In this document: in pieces, positions 40,350 through 47,428 of the stretch | Position numbering within the stretch: position 1 is the first letter of the stretch | Layout: the number at the start of each line of letters is the position of its first letter | Source of the DNA: DASPWW01 sp963803425 | GTDB lineage: Bacteria; Actinomycetota; Thermoleophilia; Solirubrobacterales; 70-9 | Assembly (NCBI GenBank): GCA_963803425.1 | Contig: CAWDMA010000003.1 | Span: 434,001-498,000, forward strand | Reading direction: 5' to 3' | Length of the DNA: 64,000 bases | Position numbers and translations under genes: made by a program | Notes under the pieces: model-generated | Databases searched by the model: none | Told to the model about the DNA's origin: nothing | The model's input: only the letters and a program-made list of their open reading frames with translations

Positions 40350-41482
40350 CCGCCGATCGCGCGGCGATAGGAAACGACCGTCCCCTGCGCGGTGCGGTTC
40401 CAGCTGAACTCGGCGGCGCGGCGCCGACCGGCCTCGGCGAGGCGCTCCCGGAGCCCCGCGTCGCGGAGCAGCGAGCGGATCGCGGCGGCGATCGCGGCCG
40501 GGTCGTCGTGATCGAAGCGGAGCGCCGCGTCGCCGGCCACCTCGACGACCGCCTTCGCCTGCCCGCACGCGACCGGGACCCCGCGCGCCATCGCCTCGAG
40601 GATCGGAAGCCCGAATCCCTCGTAGCGCGACGGGAAAACGAACAGCGTCGCGGCCCGATACAGGCCCTCGAGCTGGGCTCGCGGCAGCCACCCCGGGAAG
40701 CGGACGTCGTCCGCGATGCCGAGCTCCGCCGCGCGCGCACGAAGCTCGTCCTCGTGCGGCGTGTGGTACCCGGGCAGCACGAGCATCGGTCGCTCGCCAG
40801 CGGATATCAGCGCATGCGCGTCGAGCAGCCGGGGGAGGTTCTTGTGCGCACGCTTCGTCGAGACGCTCAGCGCGATCGGGCGGCCGCCGAGATCCAGCTC
40901 ACGACGCAGCTCCGGCTCCCCCACCACCCGGCCCGAGAACGTCGCGCCGATCCCGCTCGGGACCACGTCGATCCGCTCCTCCGGGATGCCGAGCCGCGCC
41001 ACCAGATCGTCCCTCGTGCTGCGTGAGATCGCGATCACGCGGTCGGAGCGCCGCGCCGCGGCGGGGACCAGCCTGCGCAGGCCCCAGGCGCGCAGCCCCC
41101 CGTGCGACTCGGGCTCCAGCAGGAAGATCAGGTCGTGCATGGTGGTGACGCGGCGGGCGCGACCCCACACGGGCCCGGTGTGGGCGACGTTGTGGATCAG
41201 GTCCACTCCGCGCCTGTTGGCGAGCCGCGGAAGCAGTGTCTGCTCCCCGCGCACCCACTCGACCCGGTTGCGGGCGTGCACCGGGACCACGATCGGCTCG
41301 ACCTGCTCCAGCCACGGCCCCTCGCCGGCGGCCTCGGCCTCCCGATTCACGAATGCGCTCAGCCGGATCTCCGGGGCGACCTCCCGAAGCGCCCGGATCA
41401 GCTCGCGCGCGTACGTCTCGGCGCCGCCGGTCTCGCCGGGGACCAGGAAGAGGAGGTTGAGCCCGACGTGGATCGAGCTCAC
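40346..41482 (-). CDS. Glycosyltransferase group 1 (GT4)
   Basis: 378 residues. A textbook GT4 protein: VGLNLLFLVPGETGGAETYA at the N-terminus, VDLIHNVAHTGP, RVTTMHDLIFLLEPE, VIAISRSTRDDL, ALSVSTKRAHKNLPRLLDA, RFPGWLPRAQLEGLYRAAT and SRYEGFGLPILEAMARGVPV, the E-x7-E region. It resembles mannosyl- or rhamnosyl-transferases of the WbaZ/MtfB type. The start GTG overlaps the stop of the pyruvyl transferase gene upstream (GTGA). Confidence 0.9.
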   Translation of the reverse strand: MSSIHVGLNLLFLVPGETGGAETYARELIRALREVAPEIRLSAFVNREAEAAGEGPWLEQVEPIVVPVHARNRVEWVRGEQTLLPRLANRRGVDLIHNVAHTGPVWGRARRVTTMHDLIFLLEPESHGGLRAWGLRRLVPAAARRSDRVIAISRSTRDDLVARLGIPEERIDVVPSGIGATFSGRVVGEPELRRELDLGGRPIALSVSTKRAHKNLPRLLDAHALISAGERPMLVLPGYHTPHEDELRARAAELGIADDVRFPGWLPRAQLEGLYRAATLFVFPSRYEGFGLPILEAMARGVPVACGQAKAVVEVAGDAALRFDHDDPAAIAAAIRSLLRDAGLRERLAEAGRRRAAEFSWNRTAQGTVVSYRRAIGG

Positions 41483-42438
41483 CCGACCAGGCCGCGGGCG
41501 CGATCGATTGCAACGCCCAGGCCGGCCGCGCCGTCGACGATCGGCGTCCCGGTCCCCCATGTCGCGTGGAAGGAGGCCACCTTCCCGAATCGATCGGGCA
41601 CGACGACGTGCGGGATCGCGAGCAGCAGGCACAGGATGTGGCCGTGGAGGCGATCGGTGACGACCGCCTCGCCGCGGGACAGCAGCCGCACCCCGGAGCG
41701 CAGCAGCCGTCGGGAGACGAGCTCGTAGCCGCGCCACGCGCCCGTCCTCTGGAGGAGGGAGAGCACGATCCGGGTCGGGGTGGCGTCGCGCCGGGGCCAG
41801 TCGGCGACGCCGACGTCGGGCGCGGTCGGAGGCGCGCCGGGCAGGGCGGACTCGAAGTCCTCCCGCGCCAGCACGAGCACCGGGGTCGCCGGCCGCTCTG
41901 TCCGCTCCAGGGCGCCGAGCGCGAAGGCGGCGTCGGGACAGAGGGCGGTCCGGGAGCCGAGCCGCTCCGCGACCAGCCGCTCGCTGGGTCCGTCCCGGCA
42001 CAGCACGGTCAGGTCGGGATGTGCAGCAAAGATCGGCGCCGCTCGCTCGATCGCCGGCTCGTGCCGGAAGCAGGCGGTCTGGGGAAGTTGCACAATGCGC
42101 CTGTCGCGCAGCTCGGACAGTACCCGAAGGCGGAGGTGCTGGTGCGCCGGATAGAGATCGCCGAGATTGCCGCCGCCGTGCAGCAGCACGGTCCCGTCCG
42201 GGCCGATCCGCTCCCGAATCCGCGCCGCGTCGTAGCCGTCCTCGGTGCACGCGTAGGCGAGCTCCCAGCCCCCCTTGCGCAGCGCCGCCAGCTCGCCGAG
42301 CCAGATCGCGGCGTCCCCGACGTTTCGGTGCGCCGGGTAGTCGATCAGGGCGACCGGGCCCGAGCGCGGCACGTGACGAGCGAGGATGTCCATCAGCTCA
42401 CGGCGGAGGCGGTCCGCCGATGGCAGATCGTCCCGCAC
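41479..42438 (-). CDS. Polysaccharide pyruvyl transferase family protein
   Basis: 319 residues from GTG at 42438; ATG at 42462 would add eight codons but overlap the start of the divergent PP-loop gene. The CsaB/WcaK/AmsJ family pattern is clear: VALIDYPAHRNVGDAAIWLGE, GTVLLHGGGNLGDLYPAHQ, VQLPQTACF, CPDAAFALG and the C-terminal VVTDRLHGHILCLLLAIPHV. These enzymes transfer pyruvate from PEP to form ketals on sugars of exported polysaccharides, adding negative charge. It is coupled to the GT4 gene downstream. Confidence 0.86.
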   Translation of the reverse strand: MRDDLPSADRLRRELMDILARHVPRSGPVALIDYPAHRNVGDAAIWLGELAALRKGGWELAYACTEDGYDAARIRERIGPDGTVLLHGGGNLGDLYPAHQHLRLRVLSELRDRRIVQLPQTACFRHEPAIERAAPIFAAHPDLTVLCRDGPSERLVAERLGSRTALCPDAAFALGALERTERPATPVLVLAREDFESALPGAPPTAPDVGVADWPRRDATPTRIVLSLLQRTGAWRGYELVSRRLLRSGVRLLSRGEAVVTDRLHGHILCLLLAIPHVVVPDRFGKVASFHATWGTGTPIVDGAAGLGVAIDRARGLVG

Positions 42439-42451
42439 TAGGCTGCGACGG

Positions 42452-43597
42452 ATGAGACGCATCGAGGTGACGCCGGTCCAATCGGCCCCGGCGAGGGCAG
42501 TGGTCGGGATCGAGGGCGGCGCAAGGTCCCGCAGCCTGACCTTCGAGCTCTCGGTTCCGATCGCCGCGACGGGCGACCTCGCTGTGCCTTTGACCTTGCT
42601 GCCATCGATGGCGCTGGGTGCGCCGCTGCATGTTGACAGTCCGGTGGACGCCGGCCTGCTCGAGCGTCAGGAGCGGATCCAGGACCGGTTCGCCGAGTGG
42701 AGCTCGAGGCTGGCGCCGGTCCCGGTGGATGCGCCGAGCCGCCCGCCTCCCGACGCGGTCGCCGACGGCGTCGGCGCATTCTTCAGCGGCGGGCTCGACT
42801 CCTTCTACACCGTGCTCACCCGCCGCGACGAGATCACCCACCTGATCCTGATCCACGGGTTCGACTACTCGCTCACCGACTGGGACATCCGCGGGCGGGT
42901 GGCGGAGATGGCCCGCAGCGTGGCGGGTGCCATGGACCTGGAGGTGATCGAGGTCGCGACCGACGCGAAGCTGCAGATGATCCCGCTGGTGCCGTGGCGG
43001 TGGTACCACGGTGGGCTGCTCGCGGGGATCGCGCACTCCCTCGAGCGGCACATCTCGCGGGTGCTGATCCCGGCCACCTTCCCGCGCCGCTACCCGGCCG
43101 CGTGGGGCCTGCATCCGGATGTCGACCACCTGTGGAGCACCGCCCGCGTCGCGGTGGAGACGGCGGAGACCGACGTCACCCGCCCGGAGAAGCTCGAGGC
43201 GATCGTCGAGTCGGAGCTGGCGATGCGGTGGCTGCGGGTGTGCTGGAAGAGGCCCGGCGAGTGGAACTGCGGCCGCTGCGTGAAGTGCGTCCGGACGATG
43301 GTCGAGCTGCACGCCTGCGGCGCGCTGGAGCAGTGCCGGACCTTCCCCGACACGATCGATCTCGACCGGGTCCGGGGGATCCCGATCGAGGACTTCGAGG
43401 GGAACCGGGGACTCGTCCGCGCCACGGTCGAGTGGCTGGAGGAGAGGGACGCGGATCCGGAGCTCGCCGGCGCGCTCGAGTACGCGCTCGGCCGCTCCCG
43501 TAGCCGGGCCCGGCAGGCGTGGCTCAGGCGGCTTCCGGTCGGCGTGATCCGCCGTGCCCGGCACGAGATGGAGAAGGCGCGATTGCGGCTGGGATGA
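42452..43597 (+). CDS. PP-loop ATP-pyrophosphatase-fold protein with CxxCxxC, paralogue 2
   Basis: 381 residues and collinear with paralogue 1: the N-terminal domain (TFELSVPIAATGDLAVPLTL, DSPVDAGLLERQERI), SGGLDS again at exactly 112-117, THLILIHGFDYS, and Cys273/276/279 in NCGRCVKCVRTM. The two are similar along their whole length. The conserved W-x-W-YHGG-LLA-IAH segment near residue 185 is probably part of the active site. The start is ATG at 42452, with the divergent pyruvyl transferase starting 14 bases away. Residues 103-126 are encoded within a 70-base stretch repeated perfectly downstream. Function unknown; an ATP-dependent amidation or sulfur insertion is the class expectation. Confidence 0.72.
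   Translation: MRRIEVTPVQSAPARAVVGIEGGARSRSLTFELSVPIAATGDLAVPLTLLPSMALGAPLHVDSPVDAGLLERQERIQDRFAEWSSRLAPVPVDAPSRPPPDAVADGVGAFFSGGLDSFYTVLTRRDEITHLILIHGFDYSLTDWDIRGRVAEMARSVAGAMDLEVIEVATDAKLQMIPLVPWRWYHGGLLAGIAHSLERHISRVLIPATFPRRYPAAWGLHPDVDHLWSTARVAVETAETDVTRPEKLEAIVESELAMRWLRVCWKRPGEWNCGRCVKCVRTMVELHACGALEQCRTFPDTIDLDRVRGIPIEDFEGNRGLVRATVEWLEERDADPELAGALEYALGRSRSRARQAWLRRLPVGVIRRARHEMEKARLRLG
42759..42828 (+). repeat. 70-bp perfect direct repeat, copy 1 (inside PP-loop paralogue 2)
   Basis: This segment is identical base for base to 43679-43748 on the same strand, at an offset of 920 bases; flanking bases differ at both ends. It encodes the PP-loop region GVGAFFSGGLDSFYTVLTRR. Identity at every synonymous site means recent duplication or gene conversion rather than selection on protein alone. 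Confidence 0.95.
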
Positions 43598-43788
43598 GCG
43601 GGATGCGCGTGAAGCCTGTGCAGTTGAGCCCGACGCGGACAGCGGTTGAGGCCGGCGACGGGTTCCGCGGCCGCCCCCTCGCCGACGGCGTCGGCGCATT
43701 CTTCAGCGGCGGGCTCGACTCCTTCTACACCGTGCTCACCCGCCGCGAGAAGATCCGGATCGGCCTGGGGCGATCGACGCCGCGATGA
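43594..43788 (+). pseudogene. Internally deleted PP-loop paralogue (64-codon remnant)
   Basis: An intact 64-codon frame starts with an ATGA overlap on the stop of paralogue 2. Its first 28 residues (VKPVQLSPTRTAVEAGDG) resemble the N-terminus of paralogue 2, but it then jumps to the PP-loop (ADGVGAFFSGGLDSF), losing about 75 residues, and stops soon after. All the C-terminal half, including the CxxCxxC, is missing. It looks like the leftover of a third tandem copy. The coupled start means a short peptide could still be translated and may simply keep ribosomes moving to the FkbM gene, which again overlaps by ATGA. Confidence 0.7.
43679..43748 (+). repeat. 70-bp perfect direct repeat, copy 2 (inside the PP-loop remnant)
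   Basis: The second copy of the 70-base repeat at 42759-42828. The identity stops abruptly on both sides (CTC/GTC before; GAG/GAC after). The position within the deleted remnant suggests that recombination between tandem PP-loop genes removed the intervening part of the third copy. Confidence 0.95.
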
Positions 43789-44666
43789 CCCCGCACTCTG
43801 CGTCCACTCGCCTCAGGCTGGCGATGCTCGCCGCCGTCGATTCGGTGCTGCTGGCGCGGCGGATGGCCGGATGGCGGGAGCGGCTGCGGATGCTGCGGAT
43901 GGCGGCGCTCGCGTTCCTGACGATCGCCTCTCGCCAGCCCTTCGTGGGCAGGGTGGTGCCGACCCCGCGCACGCGCGAGTACGAGCTGCAGCCTGGCCCA
44001 GGCGCCCCGGTGCTGAGGCTGCGGACAAACGATCTGGTCGCGACCGAGGTCTACGGCGGGCGGCCGTACGCGCTCGACTACTCCCCGCTCGGCGCCGTCC
44101 AGACGGTGCTGGACCTGGGCGCGAACGCAGGCGTCGCCTCCGCGTTCCTCTCGGCGCGCTTCCCGGACGCGCGGATCGTCGCGGTGGAGCCGAGCCCCGC
44201 GACGTTCGAGCTGCTCGCCGAGAACCTGGGACGGATCTCCCCCGGCTCGGTCGCCGTCCGGGCCGCGGTCGTCTCGAGGGCCGGCCGGTACCGGCTCGAG
44301 CGCGGGACCGCCCCGGCCAACGACCGGGTCGTCGCCGCTGAGAGCGCCCCCGCGAGCGGCACGGAGGAGCTCGACGCGCTCACCCTGACCGAGCTGCTCG
44401 ACCGGCACCTGCCCCGCGGCGTCGACCTGATGAAGGTCGACATCGAGGGGGGAGAGCGGGAGCTGTTCGAGACGGCGGCCGAATGGGCGCCGCGCGTCCG
44501 CGCGATCGTCGCCGAGGTGCACGCCCCGCTGACCAGGGAGGTCGCGCAGCGCGAGCTTCGGTCCGCGGGCTACGAAGCGCTCCCGGTGCCGCACCGCCGC
44601 GCCCAGCGCGAGATCGTGTTCTGCGCCCGCAGTCCCTTCCCCGACCGCGCCGTCAGCGCTTCCTGA
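43785..44666 (+). CDS. FkbM family methyltransferase
   Basis: 293 residues. After a basic, partly hydrophobic N-terminal region (1-50), the FkbM core shows VLDLGANAGVASAFL as motif I, IVAVEPSPATFELLAENL, and the diagnostic VDLMKVDIEGGERELFE near residue 215. FkbM-type enzymes O-methylate sugar or polyketide hydroxyls and are frequent in glycan clusters. The ATG overlaps the stop of the PP-loop remnant, so it is translationally linked to the PP-loop genes. The 3' end overlaps the convergent methyltransferase by 14 bases. Confidence 0.87.
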   Translation: MTPHSASTRLRLAMLAAVDSVLLARRMAGWRERLRMLRMAALAFLTIASRQPFVGRVVPTPRTREYELQPGPGAPVLRLRTNDLVATEVYGGRPYALDYSPLGAVQTVLDLGANAGVASAFLSARFPDARIVAVEPSPATFELLAENLGRISPGSVAVRAAVVSRAGRYRLERGTAPANDRVVAAESAPASGTEELDALTLTELLDRHLPRGVDLMKVDIEGGERELFETAAEWAPRVRAIVAEVHAPLTREVAQRELRSAGYEALPVPHRRAQREIVFCARSPFPDRAVSAS

Positions 44667-45417
44667 TCTTCAGCGCCAGGTGATAGGCGGGCGCCCCCCA
44701 CGGGATCAGGTAGTCGGCCTCCTTGGCGCGCTCGGCGGCTCGCCCGACCGGCGTTCCGGCCGCGATCCCAGCGACGTACTGGGCGAGCGGGTTGATCAGC
44801 AGCCCCCCGCGGAAGCGTCGAACCACCTCGTAGCGCCCCGCCCACGGCGAGGCATCGAGCAGCGCCTGCACGTCGCGCTCCCGGTAGTGGCGGTGGACGG
44901 ACTCCGCCTCGGCCTCCCACCACGGGCGGCCGTCGGGGGCCTTCGTGGCGCGCTCGGTGATCCACTCGAGCGCTGATGGCGCGACCCGGGCGAGCATCGC
45001 AGCGGACCTCTTCGTCACGTTCACGGGGTCGAGGAAGCCGAACGCCCCCCGGTGGGGGGTGGTGAGGATCAGCGTCCCGCCGGGGCGCAGCACCCGGAAC
45101 AGCTCGCTGGCGCCGGCCCGCTCGTCCTCGACGTGCTCGAGCACGTCGAGGCACACGACCACGTCGAACGCCTCGTCGGGATGGGGGATCCGCTCCAGCG
45201 GCGCGACATCGAACTCGATCTCCGGATACCGCTCTCGGGCACGGGCGATCGCGGTCGCGTCCAGGTCGAATCCCGCCGCTCTCCCGACGAGCTTCGCGTA
45301 GTGGAACGTGCCGCTTCCATCCGAGCACCCGGCGTCGAGCAGGGCCGGGGCGCCGCGCGGGATCCACCGCAGCGCCAGCCGGCCGCGGCCGCGCGGCGGA
45401 GGCGGCGCCTGGGGCAT
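44653..45417 (-). CDS. Class I SAM-dependent methyltransferase
   Basis: 254 residues. Motif I LLDAGCSDGSGTFHYAKL, motif II AAGFDLDATAIARARERYP, motif IV FDVVVCLDVLEHVEDE and LRPGGTLILTTPHRG. The C-terminal part ends with a positively charged tail (ALKIRKR). The ATG at 45417 begins a proline/arginine-rich leader; the frame is open further upstream but would run into the promoter of the divergent GT2. Its substrate cannot be told. Confidence 0.82.
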   Translation of the reverse strand: MPQAPPPPRGRGRLALRWIPRGAPALLDAGCSDGSGTFHYAKLVGRAAGFDLDATAIARARERYPEIEFDVAPLERIPHPDEAFDVVVCLDVLEHVEDERAGASELFRVLRPGGTLILTTPHRGAFGFLDPVNVTKRSAAMLARVAPSALEWITERATKAPDGRPWWEAEAESVHRHYRERDVQALLDASPWAGRYEVVRRFRGGLLINPLAQYVAGIAAGTPVGRAAERAKEADYLIPWGAPAYHLALKIRKR

Positions 45418-45470
45418 GGGGCGGGACGATAGTCGGTGGCCGCCCGGGAGAGTCGCCAGAATCACCCGGC

Positions 45471-46385
45471 GTGATCTCGGTGATCATCCCGGTTCGGAAC
45501 GGGGGCGACGCGCTCCGTCGCTGCCTCGCGGCGATCGAGGCCCAGGACGTCGATCGCGAGGTGGAGGTCGTCGTCGTCGACTCGAGCTCGACCGACGGAA
45601 GCGCCCAGCTTGCCCGGGCGCGCGGAGCGCGGGTGCACACGATCGCGCTCGGGGAGTTCAACCACGGAGCGACCCGAAACCTCGGCGCGGAGCTCGCCCG
45701 CGGCGAGATCCTCGTGTTCACGACCCAGGACGCGGAGGCGGTCGGAAGCCGGTGGCTGGCGGAGCTGATCACCCCGCTCGCGGACGACCGCGTCGCCGGG
45801 GTGTACGGACGGCAGCTCCCGAACGACGGCGCCGCCCCGGCGGAGCGCTACTTCCTCGACTTCCTGTACGGGGGGAGCGGCCGCACCCAGGAAGCCGCGG
45901 ACAGCTCCGAGCTGAGCATGGAGACGACGTTGTTCTCGAACGTGAGCTCGGCGATCCCCCGCCGGGTCTGGGAGCGGTTCCCCTTCGTCGACGACATCAT
46001 CATGAGCGAGGACCAGGAGTGGGCCTGCCGGGTCCTGCTCGCCGGCTTCAGGCTCGTGTACGAGCCGGGCGCCGCGGTTCGGCACTCCCACGCCTACACG
46101 CTGCGATCGGCGTTCAAGCGCTTCTTCGACTCGGGCGCGTCGGCCGAGAGGGCGTACCTGGCGGGGGCGCGCCCCTCGGGGCGCGCCCTGCGGCGCAACG
46201 CGGTCAGCTATGCGCGAGGCGAGCTCGCATGGCTGTGGCGGACCCGGCAGCGACGCTCGATTCCCTATGCGGTCCTGTACGAGGCGACCAAGTACTGCGG
46301 GCTGCAGCTCGGCGCGCGCCACCGGTGGCTGCCGGTGACGCTCAAGGCCAGGCTCAGCGCGCTGCCGAGCTACTGGACCTCCTGA
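45471..46385 (+). CDS. Glycosyltransferase family 2 (WbbL/rhamnosyltransferase-like)
   Basis: 304 residues from GTG. ISVIIPVRNGGDALRRCLAA, VVVVDSSSTDGSAQLARAR, LGEFNHGATRNLGAELARGE (the F-N-H-G variant of rhamnosyltransferases), FTTQDAEAVGSRWLAEL and DDIIMSEDQEWACRVLLAG. The N-H-G-x-T-R-N motif and TQDA are typical of family members adding rhamnose in lipid-linked glycans. It ends before the degenerate PP-loop copy, convergent with it. Confidence 0.88.
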   Translation: MISVIIPVRNGGDALRRCLAAIEAQDVDREVEVVVVDSSSTDGSAQLARARGARVHTIALGEFNHGATRNLGAELARGEILVFTTQDAEAVGSRWLAELITPLADDRVAGVYGRQLPNDGAAPAERYFLDFLYGGSGRTQEAADSSELSMETTLFSNVSSAIPRRVWERFPFVDDIIMSEDQEWACRVLLAGFRLVYEPGAAVRHSHAYTLRSAFKRFFDSGASAERAYLAGARPSGRALRRNAVSYARGELAWLWRTRQRRSIPYAVLYEATKYCGLQLGARHRWLPVTLKARLSALPSYWTS

Positions 46386-46464
46386 GCCCGTGATCTCGGA
46401 AGCCGACGAGCCGCGAGCGCGCCCGGCGAACGTGTCTCATCCTGAGCGCGTGTCTGATCGCACG

Positions 46465-47118
46465 CTAGACCTCCGCGTTCCCGCCGCCTCGGACCGCGGC
46501 GAGCGTCTCGCGTGCAGCCAAGACCGTGTTCGTCTCTAGAAGCGGCATCCGACGAAGATCCTCCACTGGGAGCCGATCGGGGAGGGTCGAGCACCGCTCC
46601 AGCGCGCCGAGCGAGTCGAGGATGGCCATCGCCCGCACGCACTTCCCACACTCCCCGCAGTTGTAGGCCCCGTGGCGATTCTCCCAGCAGATCCGCAGCC
46701 ATCTCAGCACCAGGTCCTCGTCCTTCAGGAAGCGGATCTTCTCGGTTCGCGACGGGTCGTCGCCATCGTGCGTGATCGTCACGCCGTCGGCACTCCACAG
46801 GGGATCGAGTCCCGGGTGGGACCCCAAAGGGACCAACTCGCGCGTCGGCCCCGGCTCGAGGCAAAAATCGCCGTGTGCCCACGCCCATGGCACCCCGCAG
46901 ACACCGAAAAGGGCTTTCACATTCGTGTCGACCTCGATCAGGTCCTTGCCCACCTCGTCGGCGACCGATCGCGCCATCGACGAGGTCTGTCTGCGCAGCT
47001 GCGCGTCCTCGAGCGCGATGTCGAATCCGTGCACCAGCACGAGGTGGGTCACCTCGGCCCTCTTCGTCAGCAGCGAGTAGAAGGAGTCCACCCCGCCGCT
47101 GAAGAAGCACCCCACGCC
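46465..47118 (-). pseudogene. Degenerate PP-loop/CxxCxxC paralogue
   Basis: The frame resembles PP-loop paralogues 1 and 2 from GVGCFFSGGVDSFYSLL through NCGECGKCVRAM to the end. The N-terminal domain of about 100 residues is not found in this frame upstream of 47118. About 16 residues are missing between VPWAWAHG and DPLWS. A GTG at 47115 could start a truncated protein of about 216 residues with the PP-loop at its very beginning. The codon bias is weaker than in paralogues 1 and 2. I read this as a decayed copy; a functional short variant cannot be excluded. It lies next to an asparagine synthase gene on the same strand. Confidence 0.62.
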
Positions 47119-47428
47119 GCGTGCCGGGGTGTGCCCGATGCGGCGCTGTGTGCTGAATCGTCGAAAGGGAGGTGGCCAGCTGGGGTCCAATCGGGTCGGC
47201 GATTCGCAGACGCGCCCGGGATCGCATCGCCGATAGCAGCGTCGCGGCCAGGAGCGCGTTCCCCGGAGCCCCGAGTGGATGAGTACTGCCGAACCTGATC
47301 GTCGAGCGCCGGCCGGCGACCGAGACGCCTGCTTCGATCGCGTGATCCCGCCCGCCCGCCCGACCTCCATCGGTCTGCGCGTTCGAAGCGCCGTGGGCCT
47401 CAGCGGCGACATCAAACGCGGCTCCCGG
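47119..47428. other. Sparse region between PP-loop remnant and asparagine synthase
   Basis: About 310 bases. Frames on both strands are open in places but encode arginine-rich, low-complexity peptides with no domain. It sits where the lost N-terminal part of the PP-loop remnant would be expected, and is probably its decayed sequence. No hairpin or promoter was identified. Confidence 0.4.

Noticed and set aside
42759..43748. The 70-bp repeat as part of a CRISPR or mobile-element end
   Set aside because: Only two copies, both encoding the PP-loop of related proteins, with no spacers, terminal inverted repeats or transposase.
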